A DNA stretch of 64,000 nucleotides from Tridacna crocea (GCA_943736015.1 OX031060.1:4546001-4610000), one strand, 5' to 3'. Counted from the stretch's first letter, positions 21,758-32,538 are shown. Notes: generated by a model not told the origin, from the sequence alone. Program-made: numbers and translations.

Positions 21758-21823
21758 CGGACAGTGCAGATTGAGATCAGACTGCACGTTCTGTGCAGTC
21801 TGATCTCGATCTACGCTGTCCGC
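21758..21823. repeat. Family B palindrome
   Basis: CGGACAGTGCAGATTGAGAT and mirrored ATCTCGATCTACGCTGTCCG. The GAGATC/GATCTC change is present on both arms. Nearby, 21355-21430 has four TCTGATCTCT-like blocks. Confidence 0.8.
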
Positions 21824-21825
21824 AA

Positions 21826-22289
21826 AAGGTGTCTTGCATGTAGAAGCACGCCTACGAGACTAAGAGTGAAACTTCGCAAAACATGGGTTAGGTCCTAAAA
21901 AATTATGTTTTCGTGTAAAGCACAACGAGATAAAGGTTTTACAATAATCATTATCTTATTTAATATCTAATATTATATAAAACTCATAAAACGTTATCAC
22001 ATGGTCCTATCACCCGAGTCACGTGACTTTTATCTGTTCATCTATGTAGATTTCACGAACGAACATTAAAAAAATATTATCTTTCCATCAGATAACATAT
22101 TCTTTCATGAAAAAGATACATATCGGCTGAGAGAAATGAACTACAAGTATTTTTTTTCTGCAAGAGATTTATTCCGTATTCCGATAGTTTCACTCCTTTA
22201 ACAGATAGGAAAATTTTAAAATTTGTCAACGAAGAAGCATTTACATAGCATGAAAAAATGTGACTTAAATGACCGGATCCGTCTCCTAA
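21826..22289. other. Spacer, nothing recognised
   Basis: AT-rich with no supported gene or repeat. Confidence 0.5.
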
Positions 22290-22372
22290 AAAATAACTTG
22301 AAAGCATCGTGAAAAAGGGAGAAAAACTGTTAATTATTACCATTTCCCCTTTTCGTACCAATGTTTTAAAAC
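22290..22372. repeat. Decayed family A hairpin
   Basis: GCATCGTGAAAAAGGGAGAA faces CCCCTTTTCGTACCAATG, with most of the flanking element lost. Confidence 0.55.
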
Positions 22373-22429
22373 CCTTTTCTTTTCTTCAGTTTCAGTAAAA
22401 CACGTGATGCAAAGGCTCAACCGAACATA

Positions 22430-22609
22430 AGTGTCTGTCTGTCTGTCTTTTTGCCTGTCTTGCGTCCGTCTGTCTGTCTCTGTCTGTCTGTCTCTCCTTC
22501 TTTCTCTCTCTACCCACCTCTCCCTCCCCCTTTCTCTCCCTCTCTCTCTCCCTCTCTCTCTGTCTCTCTGTCTCTCTCTCCTTCTCTGTTTTTTGTCTCT
22601 CTATCTTTC

Positions 22610-22648
<39 letters not shown>

Positions 22649-22705
22649 GTAACTATCTACCTCTTTGCCTCTCAATTCCCCCCCCCCTCTCTCTCTCTCT
22701 CTCTC
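22430..22705. repeat. Pyrimidine microsatellite (TCTG/TC)n
   Basis: Runs of TCTG, CCCTCTCT and TC over 275 bp. The serine/leucine-rich open frames here are artefacts of it. Confidence 0.95.
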
Positions 22706-22922
22706 GCTACCCGTTCTGGAACGAAGATTTGAGTACTTTTAATCAACAATGGATGGTTTATCTATGACTCGGCTACTCTGCGTTCTCATCATTAAAACTT
22801 TTAACTACATACCATCTGATGAGAGCGTAATAAACTTACGTATGTACGCAGATTTTTTTTTTCAGGAAAGAAATATTTGGTAATCATTTCTAAGTCGGCG
22901 ATTAAGGGGATTTTTCAAACCC

Positions 22923-23119
22923 TTAATTCATTACCAAACGACAATATCTTAGGCTTGTCCAAATCGAAAGCACTTGCAGACGACAAAATTAAAAATGGCT
23001 GAAAATTTGAAATTTGTTTTATGAAGGGTAGAAAACATTGTTCTCCTTTTCCCACAATGTTTTCTAATGGCTTCTTTCAGAGGGGCGTCAAAAGTAGGGA
23101 TTGTGTGGTAATGGGTTAA
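22923..23119. mobile_element. Family A MITE lacking one palindrome arm, first of a second train
   Basis: TTAA at both ends. The left arm is deleted (GAAAACATTG directly joined to TTCTCCTTTTCCC), so no hairpin can form. Confidence 0.85.
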
Positions 23120-23334
23120 GCTGAAAAACCGATATACAATTTTTTTTGCCCACCAGAAAGATCAAGATCAGACTGCACAGAACATGCAGTCTGATCTTAG
23201 ATCTACAGTGTCCAACACCGTGAGCTATTCTTATGAAGTTATGATATAGCTATAATTTTCAAATCACTATAATTAGGTTTTTGTTTATCAACTTGAAATG
23301 TGAATTTTAATTTATTTAGAAGTTACTAATTTAA
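23116..23334 (+). mobile_element. Family B element between two family A copies
   Basis: Runs from the TTAA of the preceding copy to the TTAA of the next. It contains the GATCAGACTGCACAGAAC palindrome at 23158-23212 and the family B 3' part (TATAGCTATAATTTT, AATTTATTTAGAAG). Confidence 0.75.
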
Positions 23335-23560
23335 CCCTTTCCCAGACAATCCATGGTTTTTACGGGTCAGGAATAGAAGTCTCTTTGAAAACATTGTGTG
23401 AACAGGAGAAAATGCTGGTAACCAGCATTTTCTCTTTTTCTCACGATGTTTTCTACCCTATCATATAAGAAAATCCTCTTTTTAGCACCTTTTAATTTGT
23501 CATCTGCAAAATGCTTTGAATTTTGTCTGGTCCAAAATTTGCCGTTTGGGAAAGGTTTAA
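23331..23560. mobile_element. Family A MITE, third in the second train
   Basis: TTAACCCTTTCCCAGACAAT to GCCGTTTGGGAAAGGTTTAA, with TTAA at both ends. Confidence 0.88.
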
Positions 23561-23662
23561 GCCTTTTAGCTCCTTTCAAACAAAATATACCTCTGCGTCC
23601 AGCGTAGATGAAGATCAGGCTGCACAAAACGTGCAGCCTGATCTTTGATCTACACTGTCCGC
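23557..23662. mobile_element. Family B 5' part with palindrome
   Basis: Starts at the TTAA ending the previous element. The palindrome at 23599-23662 has AGATCAGGCTGCAC and GTGCAGCCTGATCT, a mirrored change from the usual AGACT/AGTCT. Confidence 0.7.
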
Positions 23663-23710
23663 CAGACTGAAAGTCTGTGAACAAGAGCAATCATGAAATT
23701 TCCAAATAAT

Positions 23711-23792
23711 CATATCGCCAGTTTACTTCAAAAACCTCGTAACCTTGTAACAAGCTGTAGTTACGAGGTTTTCGAAGTAAACCGACGATATG
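23711..23792. repeat. Family G palindrome
   Basis: CATATCGCCAGTTTACTTC and its mirror GAAGTAAACCGACGATATG enclose AACCTCGTAA arms. Confidence 0.85.
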
Positions 23793-24177
23793 GTTAGTAC
23801 TGTTAGAATGAACATGACTGATATGTTTGTTCGGCGGCCTAAGGAATCCAAATGCGAATTTCTGTAACATCGCATTTCATCGTCGAAAAAAACATCGGCT
23901 AACTCTCGGGGTTGTCCGTAATCGATCGTCCCATCCCGACCACAGTCCGTTTTACGATTTTGTTGATCTGGGTACGACTTTTTAAGAACAGGTTTGGTGT
24001 GACAGCGACTTCAAGTATTATCAGATCAAAATTATACGTTCTGCCCCGACAGCAGTCCGTTTTATGATCATGATAGGACGGTGTAAGACGTCCTAGGATC
24101 TAGTTTTGGTGTGATGGGGGCTTTAACAAACCAACTAACACCAATCATTATTTAAGATCGACTTTGCATGCATTTTA
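23793..24177. repeat. Dispersed repeat with GTTTGGTGTGAC
   Basis: CAGTCCGTTTTACGAT, GGTTTGGTGTGACAG and CAGTCCGTTTTATGAT, TTTTGGTGTGATGGGG make two approximate tandem units. Related GTTTGGTGTGACGG and TCAGACCAAACTTG strings occur at 37570-37720 and 38255-38305. Confidence 0.5.
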
Positions 24178-24244
24178 CAGACAATGTAGATGAAGATCAG
24201 GCTGTCTAGAACACGCAGTCCGATCTTTGATCTATACTATCAGC
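24178..24244. repeat. Family B palindrome, imperfect
   Basis: CAGACAATGTAGATGAAGAT and mirrored ATCTTTGATCTATACTATC, with a mismatched centre. Confidence 0.6.
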
Positions 24245-24491
24245 TATTTTGTTATATACATGTACTAAAAAAAAGCGTTGCAATATCTGGGTTTATACGT
24301 CTGGTTGAATAATTCGTGTTCAATTTGCGATCGCGGACTGAAAACTTGTAACAAGGGAAATAACTCTTCGGCGTTATTGGACAAGATTATATACATAGTT
24401 ACGTTTCTTACAATATTCAGAACGTGCTCTTTACGATCAAGGGAGATCAGAATTCAATGGCAAAGTTCTACACGTGATTAAATATCGCTCT

Positions 24492-24720
24492 TTCTACAGT
24501 CAAACCCCGGTGTCGCGGTCGATAGCATACAGTACATTGGGTAATTGGTTCGAAATACTAGCCTGCGGAATTCCTGGCCCAGGATTGCTTATAGTCATTG
24601 CGACAGGATTCATTCCTCTCTCACGGCTGATTATTGTTTTGGTGATGGTTATCTGGGAAAGCAGCCAGTGGCTTGGGAAAAACCCTAACATTTGTCCTGC
24701 TGAAAAACTGAAATAAAAAC
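24492..24720 (+). mobile_element. SINE copy
   Basis: The head CCGGTGTCGCGGTCGATAGC, a degraded box B and the body (GCCCAGGATTGCTTATAGTC, GGGAAAGCAGCCAGTGGCTT) match the other SINE copies. The 3' tail is missing. Confidence 0.75.
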
Positions 24721-24733
24721 TTCAATTCGATAG

Positions 24734-24932
24734 TTAACCCTTTACTCCATAGAAACTCATTTCTACGCATTGCCTGTAGGAGCCTTTAGAAAACGAGCAA
24801 TTTCACCTTTTGTGACAATGTTTTCTATGCTGTCAAAAGGTGTCATATACATATAAGAAACGGCTTCATCCATGTTATTATTTAGGGTCACTTAGAGATA
24901 CCGTAGAAATGCCTTATGGGGTAAAGGGTTAA
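24734..24932. mobile_element. Family C MITE nested in family B
   Basis: TTAACCCTTTACTCCATAGA to GGGGTAAAGGGTTAA. The palindrome is largely lost in this copy. The sequence on both sides belongs to a family B element. Confidence 0.8.
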
Positions 24933-24986
24933 ACACCCAAATATTGGTATTTCAAAGTCATGCTTAGGGGTATAACACCTCCTTAT

Positions 24987-25091
24987 CGGGCAGTGTAGAT
25001 CCAAGATCAGACTGCACGTTCTGTGCAGTCTGATCTTGATCTACACTGTCCGCAAAAGACCAGTGAGTCGCGCTTGGCAGCCAAGGGTTAA
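24987..25091 (-). mobile_element. Family B palindrome and end
   Basis: CGGGCAGTGTAGATCCAAGA and mirror, then CAGTGAGTCGCGCTTGGCAG and the TTAA at 25088. The other part of the element lies left of the nested family C copy. Confidence 0.8.
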
Positions 25092-25283
25092 AATAAGTTT
25101 TGATAAAAAGAAATTCCGGGAAAGTATGAATAAAGACAAACGACGTAATGCTTTTTACTTTTGCTATTGATTGTTGATAAAGACAAATGGTCCAGACATA
25201 CGTAATGATAAAATACAAAAGTAATTGTTTGTTATGCGACATTTATTATTTTACGACAAGAAATGCAGACAAAAAACGTCATG

Positions 25284-25505
25284 TTAAACCTTTACTACAC
25301 AGTTCCACCTTTAAACGTGGAAGAATGATTCTGAAAACATTGTGGTAAAAGAAGAAAATGACGTTACCACCATTTCTCCTTTTCCCACATTTTTTTCTAT
25401 TCTATTTGGGTCTTTTTTATTAAATTGTACCACTTTTTTAATCTATTCTCTACAATTTATCTTGATTCTGACAAGTCTTAAATTTGTCGTTGAACAAAAG
25501 TTTAA
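25284..25505. mobile_element. Family A MITE, first of a three-element train
   Basis: TTAAACCTTTACTACACAGT to GTCGTTGAACAAAAGTTTAA, with TTAA at both ends and a diverged hairpin. Confidence 0.8.
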
Positions 25506-25708
25506 CACTTTATCACACAACCCCAGCTCCTTTTAACGACCCTGAGTTAGAAAGCTTTCTAAAACATTGTGGGAATCACCTTTTTTTCCTTTCCCGAAAT
25601 ATTTTTTATGCCTCCCAAATTGAATTTATGAGTCAAAGTTAGTTTGTCGTCTGCAAATGCTTTCAATGTTGAACAAGTGTAAAAATTTGTCGAGTAGTGA
25701 AGACTTAA
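25502..25708. mobile_element. Family A MITE, second of the train
   Basis: Shares TTAA with both neighbours. One palindrome arm is deleted (ATTGTGGGAATCACC). Confidence 0.75.
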
Positions 25709-25840
25709 CCCTTTCCCAAACAAGCCCTTGTTTTTACCTGTCTGCAGTACAAGTCTTTTGAAAACACAGTGGGAAAAGGAGAAATTGCTCGTAACGAGCA
25801 ATTTCTCCTTTTCCCACAGTGTTTTCTACTCATTTGGGGG
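25705..25840. mobile_element. Family A MITE, third of the train, truncated
   Basis: TTAACCCTTTCCCAAACAAG, then a hairpin whose inner arms are AATTGCTCGT and ACGAGCAATT instead of AATGCTGGT and ACCAGCATT. Both arms changed together. The right part is lost after 25840. Confidence 0.85.
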
Positions 25841-26290
25841 AACTTTCACAGGGCCGACCTGAATCAAAACGAATGACTTGGTTGGAAAGAGTCTGGCTTT
25901 TTAACCAGATTTGACCACCTTTCTTCAATCCTGTATGGACCAACAAAGTATCTTTTATTTTCACTTATTCCATATCCGATATTCTGCCAGTACTTTCAGT
26001 GCTTTGATAAGAATTCCGTGGGAATTCCAAAATCTAAATCGGCATAGGTCAGCCTGTGTGGCGGAATTGCTTTATTGAAAATGCATTAAAACTCCCTTCT
26101 TACCACATCAAAGATATATATCATCAGTTTAGCAAGATTTAAATTGTAACTTGTCATCTGCAAATGCCATCAACCTGGGCCAGTTTAGATGTTTTTTTTT
26201 TGTTTCTAAATAGTTAAGAAAAGTGTAAAAGAAGTACTTATGATTACCCATCTGAATGATAAAGAGATAAAAGTTTCCCTTGAACCGTTC

Positions 26291-26519
26291 TCAACCCTTT
26301 CCCAAACAGCAAATTTTGGACCAGACCAAATTGAAAGCATTTTGCAGGTGACAAATTAACAGTTGCTAAAAAGATGATTTTTCTGTATAATAGGGTAGAA
26401 AACATTGTGGGAAAAGGAGAAAATGCTGGTTACCAGCATTTTCTCCTTTTCCCACAATGTTTTCAAAAGGCTTCTATTCCTGACCCGTAAAAACCAGGGA
26501 TTGTTTGGGAAAGGGTTAA
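26291..26519. mobile_element. Family A MITE with a perfect 67 bp palindrome
   Basis: Left end TCAACCCTTTCCCAAACAG, right end GGGAAAGGGTTAA. The palindrome 26398-26464 has two perfect 33-base arms around a single T and is identical to that at 53942-54008. Confidence 0.92.
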
Positions 26520-27939
26520 AGAACCAAAATATTGCTATCTCTTGACATGCACCTATGCAAATGGCCTTTTGATTTGGATAAATATATGGTCACGTGATAC
26601 GAATAATCATATTTATTTTCCATTGAATTTTGTCAACAAATTATTACGAAATCAGTAGAAAATATTTCAAGAAGAGATGGATAATTCCGATCAAAAGGGT
26701 TTTCATTTTGTTGCGTTTCCTGAGATTTAATATATTTTCTTCACTTCACAATTTAATATTTTATGAACATTTTCCGGGTACTTTTCGAATAATGAATTTA
26801 ATTCATTGTCAGCAAGAGCTTTTAATTGGACAAGATTAAGATTCTTTTATTAAGATTTTTTTTTTCATTAAGAAAACAAATAAAATTCGGCGCGAAAAGG
26901 GGCGATTCTAATGGAAGAAAAAAAGAAAATAATAGTGGAACTACTGGTGGAGGTAGGCATTCCCCTCAAACCAAAATAATTTTAGATGGGGACTAGTTTC
27001 TGATGTTCCTCTACCTCTACGCCAACGACAACACTCATCACAGCTCGACCGATTCCGCACCTATATCTAACCTCGTCCGTATAACGGTTGTTTCCCTCTG
27101 AACTATCAATCACGTGATATTATACGTGAAGGCGCCACTGTAAGTCGTTTAGCAATGACATAAACAACCTCCATGAAGTTATTTACATCTATCTATCTGT
27201 CGGTGAAAACTTTAATCGGAATTGATAAAGTACCGTAGAAAATGAACGTACGAACTTTTTGTCAACTGAAATATAGTCAGAAAGATTTCGATAGAAGATT
27301 GATACTCAAGTTTTCTATTTTTAGAGTAGCCTTACAATTTTCAGATCGGTAGATCGGCGTATTTCCGGCGACGACATGTACCGATCTGGTGCATATCAAT
27401 CCACCAGATACAGCATAGGTATTTGATGGTTCCCAGCACCCGAAGTATACCGAATGCAACAGGCAAGTATGCTCGAAAAAATAAATCAGCGACCCAGACA
27501 TGTTACGGAATCGAATATGTAATCCACCAAGTCACCGTTGGCTCGGTTTAAATGTCAGAAGTACTTGACGTCAGCAAATCTGCGGGACATAGGGGCTAAA
27601 TAAACGGTAGAATAAGATCAAGAGGTATAAAACGGAAATCGATGTCGTCTCGAGCTGTCCCGGCTTAGTTAAAATATTTACACTAAATCGATAATCTCCG
27701 ATTAACCCTTTGTATTTTCGAACCTAGCTAGGCAAAACTATAGATAACGATCATGTTTAGTTGGATTTTACATGTGTTTCGCCATAAATATGCAATTTTA
27801 ATGATGCATAGTAATTAATTTTCGAAATGACATCTGAAGGCCAGATAATTATTGAATAACTAAACACAAAGCACAAATATAGTGGTTCATACGTTAAAAT
27901 AAACCAAGAAACTCTCAAATGAAAAATAAACGATATCTA
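26520..27939. other. Longest repeat-poor stretch of the window
   Basis: No family named here is recognisable in these 1.4 kb. A possible TATA box (GGTATAAAACGG) is at 27624-27635 on the plus strand. A 74-residue minus-strand frame at 27277-27501 shows no known motif. It could be intronic or hold unrecognised host regulatory sequence. Confidence 0.4.
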
Positions 27940-28008
27940 AAGCATTGTTGGAAAAGGAGAAATTATTTCTCGAAACAAGAAATTGTTCCTTTTGCAACAA
28001 TGTTTTTG
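27940..28008. repeat. Diverged family A-like hairpin
   Basis: GCATTGTTGGAAAAGGAGAA faces TTGTTCCTTTTGCAACAATG; the GTTGG/GCAAC region is altered on both arms. Confidence 0.6.
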
Positions 28009-28084
28009 AGAACTCTCCTTTTTTGGGGGGTCAGAGGCTCTTAGTTGCTTTTCAATGGGTCATAGCAATGTTCATGCATATGTA

Positions 28085-28272
28085 TTAACCCTAAGTCTTC
28101 TGAGCTCGATTCACTGACCTTTTTCGGACTGTATAGATCAAGATCAGACTGCACAGAACGTGCAGTCTGATCTTTGATCCATACTGTCCGATAAGAATAC
28201 ATTTCCCTTCAAAATATGTTTGAAATATGGTTCATTGGAAGTTTACTATCTGCTTTAATGGAAAACGGTTAA
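28085..28272 (+). mobile_element. Family B element, complete
   Basis: TTAACCCTAAGTCTTC to AAACGGTTAA, with the palindrome at 28125-28190 (CGGACTGTATAGATC and mirror). Confidence 0.8.
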
Positions 28273-28427
28273 GATATTTTTTTTTTAATCTGCCGCAATA
28301 GTATACCGAGTGGAAAGGGTGTTCACACTTATCTTGATGAATGACTTCAAATAAAACTTTCAAGACGAAAATAACAACCCTAATTTTGCTATTTCAAATG
28401 TTTTTGAACGAAAATACATCTCCTTAT

Positions 28428-28530
28428 CGGACAGTGTAGATCCAAGATCAGACTGCACGTTCTGTGCAGTCTGATCTTGATCTACACTGTCCGCACAAGG
28501 TCAGTGAGTCGCGCTTAACACCCTAAGGGT
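28428..28530 (-). mobile_element. Family B palindrome and end, opposite orientation
   Basis: The palindrome is at 28428-28493, followed by CAGTGAGTCGCGCTTAACAC. It faces the copy at 28085, so the two form an inverted pair. Confidence 0.75.
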
Positions 28531-28779
28531 CAAATTTTCATTTTATCATTGCATTATTGTAACGGGTAGCACCGTTGTAGTAAGCTGGTTTGTTCTCCTT
28601 GAGCGGAACATTGTTTAGTTTCTACTTGGGAAAATGGAATATTTATTTTTCACCTATTAGTTACACGTAAGTTAAAAATTAATTAGTTTAGCTGAATCGT
28701 GGAGATACGGACAAAGATAATTAATCATGTCGAAAAGTGAAATTACTGATTTATTCATATATTACCCATCTGTGTCATC

Positions 28780-28808
28780 TCTGTCTGTCTGTCTGTCTGT
28801 CTGTCAAT

Positions 28809-28854
<46 letters not shown>
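28780..28854. repeat. (TCTG)n(TC)n microsatellite
   Basis: Five TCTG units, a 10-base break and about twenty TC units. The following 28855-29285 holds a weak family B-like pair (GAGATCAGACAG/TTCTCTGATCTTCG) and a 72-residue frame with no recognisable motif. Confidence 0.95.
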
Positions 28855-28855
<1 letters not shown>

Positions 28856-29289
28856 GTTAAACGTTTCGGAAGAACTTATATTTCTTCAAATTGAGATCAG
28901 ACAGTGGGGAACGTGTTCTCTGATCTTCGATCTACTGGGTGCTTTGTTGGAAAATCCTGATGACGAAAACTTGATATTGCAACATTTGCTCGTCTTTGGT
29001 TTAGTCCCTCTTACATCTATAGCAGCTTACGCGTTAGATTATGTACATGTACACATTAAAGACATTTCGAATGTCTTGGAAGTGATCATATTAAAAGTAC
29101 AGAGGCAAAATTGTTCGTTTCCACTTGTACAACCATTCTACACATGTACTGGTGCTTATTAAATAGCCCGTACTTATTATCTGTGTTCAACGAGAACTCG
29201 ATTTCTAAAGTTTACAAAGAATATTACTCCTTTTATTTTTGAATAACTAGATAATTTAAATCTGTAGATGTGTGTTTTGTTTTTATTTC

Positions 29290-29613
29290 GGAGAAAGATT
29301 GAAATTTATTTCATCTAGTGGACATCATCAGTAATATTTATGTGATGCGTTTAACCCTTTCTGGGAGGAACTTTATCAAAATCAGGCACATTTCTTTTTA
29401 ATTATTCCCCGTGGCGTACCCCCTCCGCATAGCGTCACATCACGTCAAGTGCGAGAAATTTATGGTAAATGACGTCATATTTCCATCTGGTTGTGAGTCA
29501 CACGCATTTTACCTAGGTATATAAAAATCTTTTTTTTTTCACTATTTGTACCCGTGGAATATTTAAAAATAATTTCCCTGCTTGTTCTCAATGTTCTACC
29601 GGAAAGCATGAAA
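29290..29613 (-). mobile_element. Family E element, reverse orientation, foldback truncated
   Basis: GATTGAAATTTATTTCATCT is present but its mirror arm is missing. TTTAACCCTTTCTGGGAGGA to CCGGAAAGCATGAAATAAA is intact. Confidence 0.75.
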
Positions 29614-29622
29614 TAAATTCCC

Positions 29623-29820
29623 ATAACCCTTTACCACATAATTCCTTGTTTCTTGAAGAAAAAATCATTTGAAAACAATATGGGAAAACGAGAAAATGCT
29701 GGTAACCAGCATTTTCTCGTTTTCCTACATTGTTTTCTACCCTTTTTAACCCATTCTTAGATTTTTAGTCTCATTTAAATTTGAGTCTGCAAATCCTTTC
29801 AATTTGGAAAAGTGTACAAG
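29623..29820. mobile_element. Family A MITE
   Basis: ATAACCCTTTACCACATAAT at left; the right end is eroded. The hairpin carries AAAACGAG and CTCGTTTT, a mirrored substitution relative to AAAAGGAG/CTCCTTTT. Confidence 0.8.
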
Positions 29821-29869
29821 ACTGATTGACCTCGGAGAAGATTTTGAAAAAAATGATGTGCAGGTCGAT

Positions 29870-30165
29870 TTCCTGCCTGGTAAAATTTAAGGTGTCCAGG
29901 GTACGATCCCTGGCTACGACCCCTGGCTCGACCAATTCCTTTCCCAGGATTGATGATAGTCACTGCGACAAGATTCATTCCTCTTCCACTGCTGACCATT
30001 GTTTGCACGATGATCATGTGGAAAAGAAACCAGTGGCTTGGAACGAAAATTGTGCTGGTAAAAGAAATTCCATGAACGCATCAATAGGGGCACTGGCCGC
30101 CGCGATATTACTAAAATAATGTTGAAAACGGCGTTAAACACCATACAATCAATCAATCAATCAAT
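29870..30165 (+). mobile_element. SINE copy with tail
   Basis: The box B region GGTACGATCCCTGGCTACGA is followed by the body (AGGATTGATGATAGTCACTG, GAAACCAGTGGCTTGGAACG) and the tail AACGGCGTTAAACACCATAC with CAATCAATCAATC. Confidence 0.85.
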
Positions 30166-30298
30166 TACCTTTTCAAAGACAAGCCATGCGATATGAGCCA
30201 CAATTGAATTTGAAATACACAATACAGCCATCATACAGGAAAACATAGATAGTTGTTCTGGCAGTCGTAATACAACGATAACGGTTAACAATGACATT

Positions 30299-30510
30299 TT
30301 AACTCTTTGGTTGCTTATCGCGACTAACAGACGTTTTGCGGACAGCGTAGATCAAGATCAGACTGCACAGAACGTGCAGTCTGATCTTGGATCCATGCTG
30401 TCCGATCCGGAGATTTTGTTCCCAACAACATACCTTTGGAATAACAATTTTTTGGTTTTTATTATCGAAGTGAAAATTTCATTTTAGTTATTTAGCAGGA
30501 TAAGAGTTAA
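30299..30510 (+). mobile_element. Family B element, complete
   Basis: TTAACTCTTTGGTTGC to TAGCAGGATAAGAGTTAA, with TTAA at both ends and a 66 bp palindrome at 30339-30404. Confidence 0.88.
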
Positions 30511-30699
30511 GCACCATGCAAAGGAACCTATATAAGCATGAAAAAAGAAATCAAGAAAAGAATATCGGTGCAAGTTTAGTTGCAGTTTTGTACACATATA
30601 TTTGATAGGCCTATTATTTTACATGTTTACCTAGTCGACAACCTGTAACATTTTAAATGTTGTGTTACCGATTTATTTAATCTGGTATTTATATTCTGA

Positions 30700-31009
30700 C
30701 AAAGTAATCCCGAGCTTTGCGACCTTGAGGAACAGGGTCTTTTAAATCATCGTGGGAAAAGGATAAAATGCTGGTAATCACGTGCTTTACAACCTTGAAT
30801 AACCTTGAGTAAGAAAGCTTTTGAAAACATCGTGGGAAAAGGAGAAAATGCTGGTAGCCAACATTTTCTCCTTTTTTACACGATTTTTTCTTCAGATTTA
30901 ATTATTTTTTTCTACTCTTCTAACAGCCAATTTTCAGCGTTTGAATCACATTTAATTTTTCGTCTTTGAACGTTTCTAATTTAAGTCTAACATATTGTGG
31001 TTCTGTTAA
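30700..31009. mobile_element. Family A MITE with internally duplicated left half
   Basis: CATCGTGGGAAAAGGA and AATGCTGGTA occur twice, near 30750 and 30826, before the right arm CATTTTCTCCTTTTTT. The element ends at TTAA 31006. The intervening CTTTGCGACCTTGAG is also duplicated. Confidence 0.7.
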
Positions 31010-31335
31010 CGACTGACACATTTCGAGACTATCTTTCTCTGCGATATTTGCCTACATAATATAATCAAAGATCAGTGTGCATGTCTATACTTTTTTATTT
31101 CTTCTCTTTTTATTTCAGTACCGCATTTATTCTTTTAGCCTCACCTGGAAACACACATATTCAATGGACAGATTTATACAAAAGAAGGATAAGTTTATCC
31201 GTTTTTATCATAGATGGGTATTAAACTAGAGTGGCCCATTTCGGGGGGAGGGGGTGGGGAGAAAGTTGATATTTCGTAAAAGAAAAAAAAAATACATTGA
31301 CTGTTTCCCCAGAGTTTGGAAAAAGAAAATGTTTT

Positions 31336-31386
31336 TATAATAATAATAATAATAATAATAATGGTAATAATAATCATAATAATAAA
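31336..31386. repeat. (TAA)n microsatellite
   Basis: About sixteen trinucleotide units with minor interruptions. The rest of 31010-31570 shows nothing recognisable. Confidence 0.95.
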
Positions 31387-31569
31387 CTCTTCCGGTAGGT
31401 CTCGCACCAATGACCTGTTAGGTCCTAGTTGGCGGCTCTTTTTTGGTATCATTTCAAAGCTTCTTTTTAATTTTGTTCTCATATTTGACAGTGTTCAGGA
31501 CAAGCATACGATTTCAGAATGAAATGAAATTCGTGTTTTTTTTCGTTTATTCACTGTCCGAAAGTGGTC

Positions 31570-31770
31570 ATACATGTCTTGCATTCGGTTGATCCATATA
31601 AAACGTTACCATGACCTTGAACTCTTGGCCAGAATGCCGTTGATCTTTGCTGCAACGGTGTGGGAAAGCAGGCAGTGGCATTTGGAAAACTATTATGCTA
31701 AGTATTGGTATAAGGGAATCAAGGAAAACATAAGAATATGCCCAGGTCGCCACGATATGAAATTATGTTT
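31570..31770 (+). mobile_element. Degenerate SINE body
   Basis: GGGAAAGCAGGCAGTGGC, TAAGTATTGGTATAAGGGAA and CCAGGTCGCCACGATATGAA match the SINE body weakly. Confidence 0.5.
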
Positions 31771-31785
31771 TAGACGGGAAAGAAA

Positions 31786-31905
31786 AAATAGTGGTAAAAG
31801 GAGAAAATGCTGGTTACCAGCATTTTCTCCTTTTGTCACAATGTTTTCAAAAGCTTTATACATTGCTATAGTTCGACAAGGGGTTGTTTGGGCAAATGGT
31901 GTAAA
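31786..31905. repeat. Family A hairpin fragment
   Basis: AAAAGGAGAAAATGCTGGTT and its mirror lie at the centre. Ends are truncated apart from a weak GGGGTTGTTTGGGCAAA. Confidence 0.7.
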
Positions 31906-32087
31906 GAGAAAAATCGTTAATCTTGTCATAAAGAACATTGAAGATACGTCAGAGCTGATGGTTATCATACAATTAAATTTTAATGAAATATGTCAAGTCA
32001 GTGCCTTAGAGCATATTCATTTGTGATATAATTTTGTTTTCGATACTGCATTATTCAGCAATGTCGAAAGAGAGCTGTAAAAACCTA

Positions 32088-32458
32088 TTAAGGTAAGACC
32101 TGTGTAATGCACTTCCGGTGAAAATTCTAATTGGTTGATAAATAAGGATAAATAAGGATTTATGCAGAAATAATATTTTTGCACATTTCTAACGGATCAG
32201 AAATTCCGTTTATGTCCATCTTGAAATTATTTTTTGATATTTTTTGTTCGTTTTCTGAAAAGGGAGGTAATTATTATCTCTTTTTTCATTGAGAATATAG
32301 TGGTTTTAGATTTATAAATGATAATTCAAAGAAGGAAAAAATGGAAATAATGAATAGGTGAAAGTAGTTCAATAATACTCATTTTTAATTATAGCTAATT
32401 TTGCAGGATGATATTTTAGTGGAAATAGCTGTTTTCCATTACACAGGTCTTACCTTAA
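32088..32458. mobile_element. Family D element, copy 1
   Basis: TTAA duplications flank inverted ends GGTAAGACCTGTGTAATG and CATTACACAGGTCTTACC. Inside are GATAAATAAGGATAAATAAG and GAAAAGGGAGGTAATTAT. 371 bp with no coding capacity. Confidence 0.92.
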
Positions 32459-32538
32459 GTTCTTTACATTTTGTTCTTTCCTTGAATGTTTTATGTGAAC
32501 AAAAGTGTACCGAACAGAAACACATATGTTCTGTTGTG

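Noticed and set aside
22431-22732. Serine/leucine-rich secreted peptide
   Set aside because: Direct translation of a (TCTG/TC)n microsatellite.
24734-24932. Autonomous piggyBac element
   Set aside because: TTAA sites and CCC-starting ends fit piggyBac-type elements, but no transposase frame with catalytic aspartates is present in the window.
26398-26464. Intrinsic bacterial-type terminators or riboswitch hairpins
   Set aside because: The hairpins are parts of dispersed mobile elements in a eukaryotic genome.
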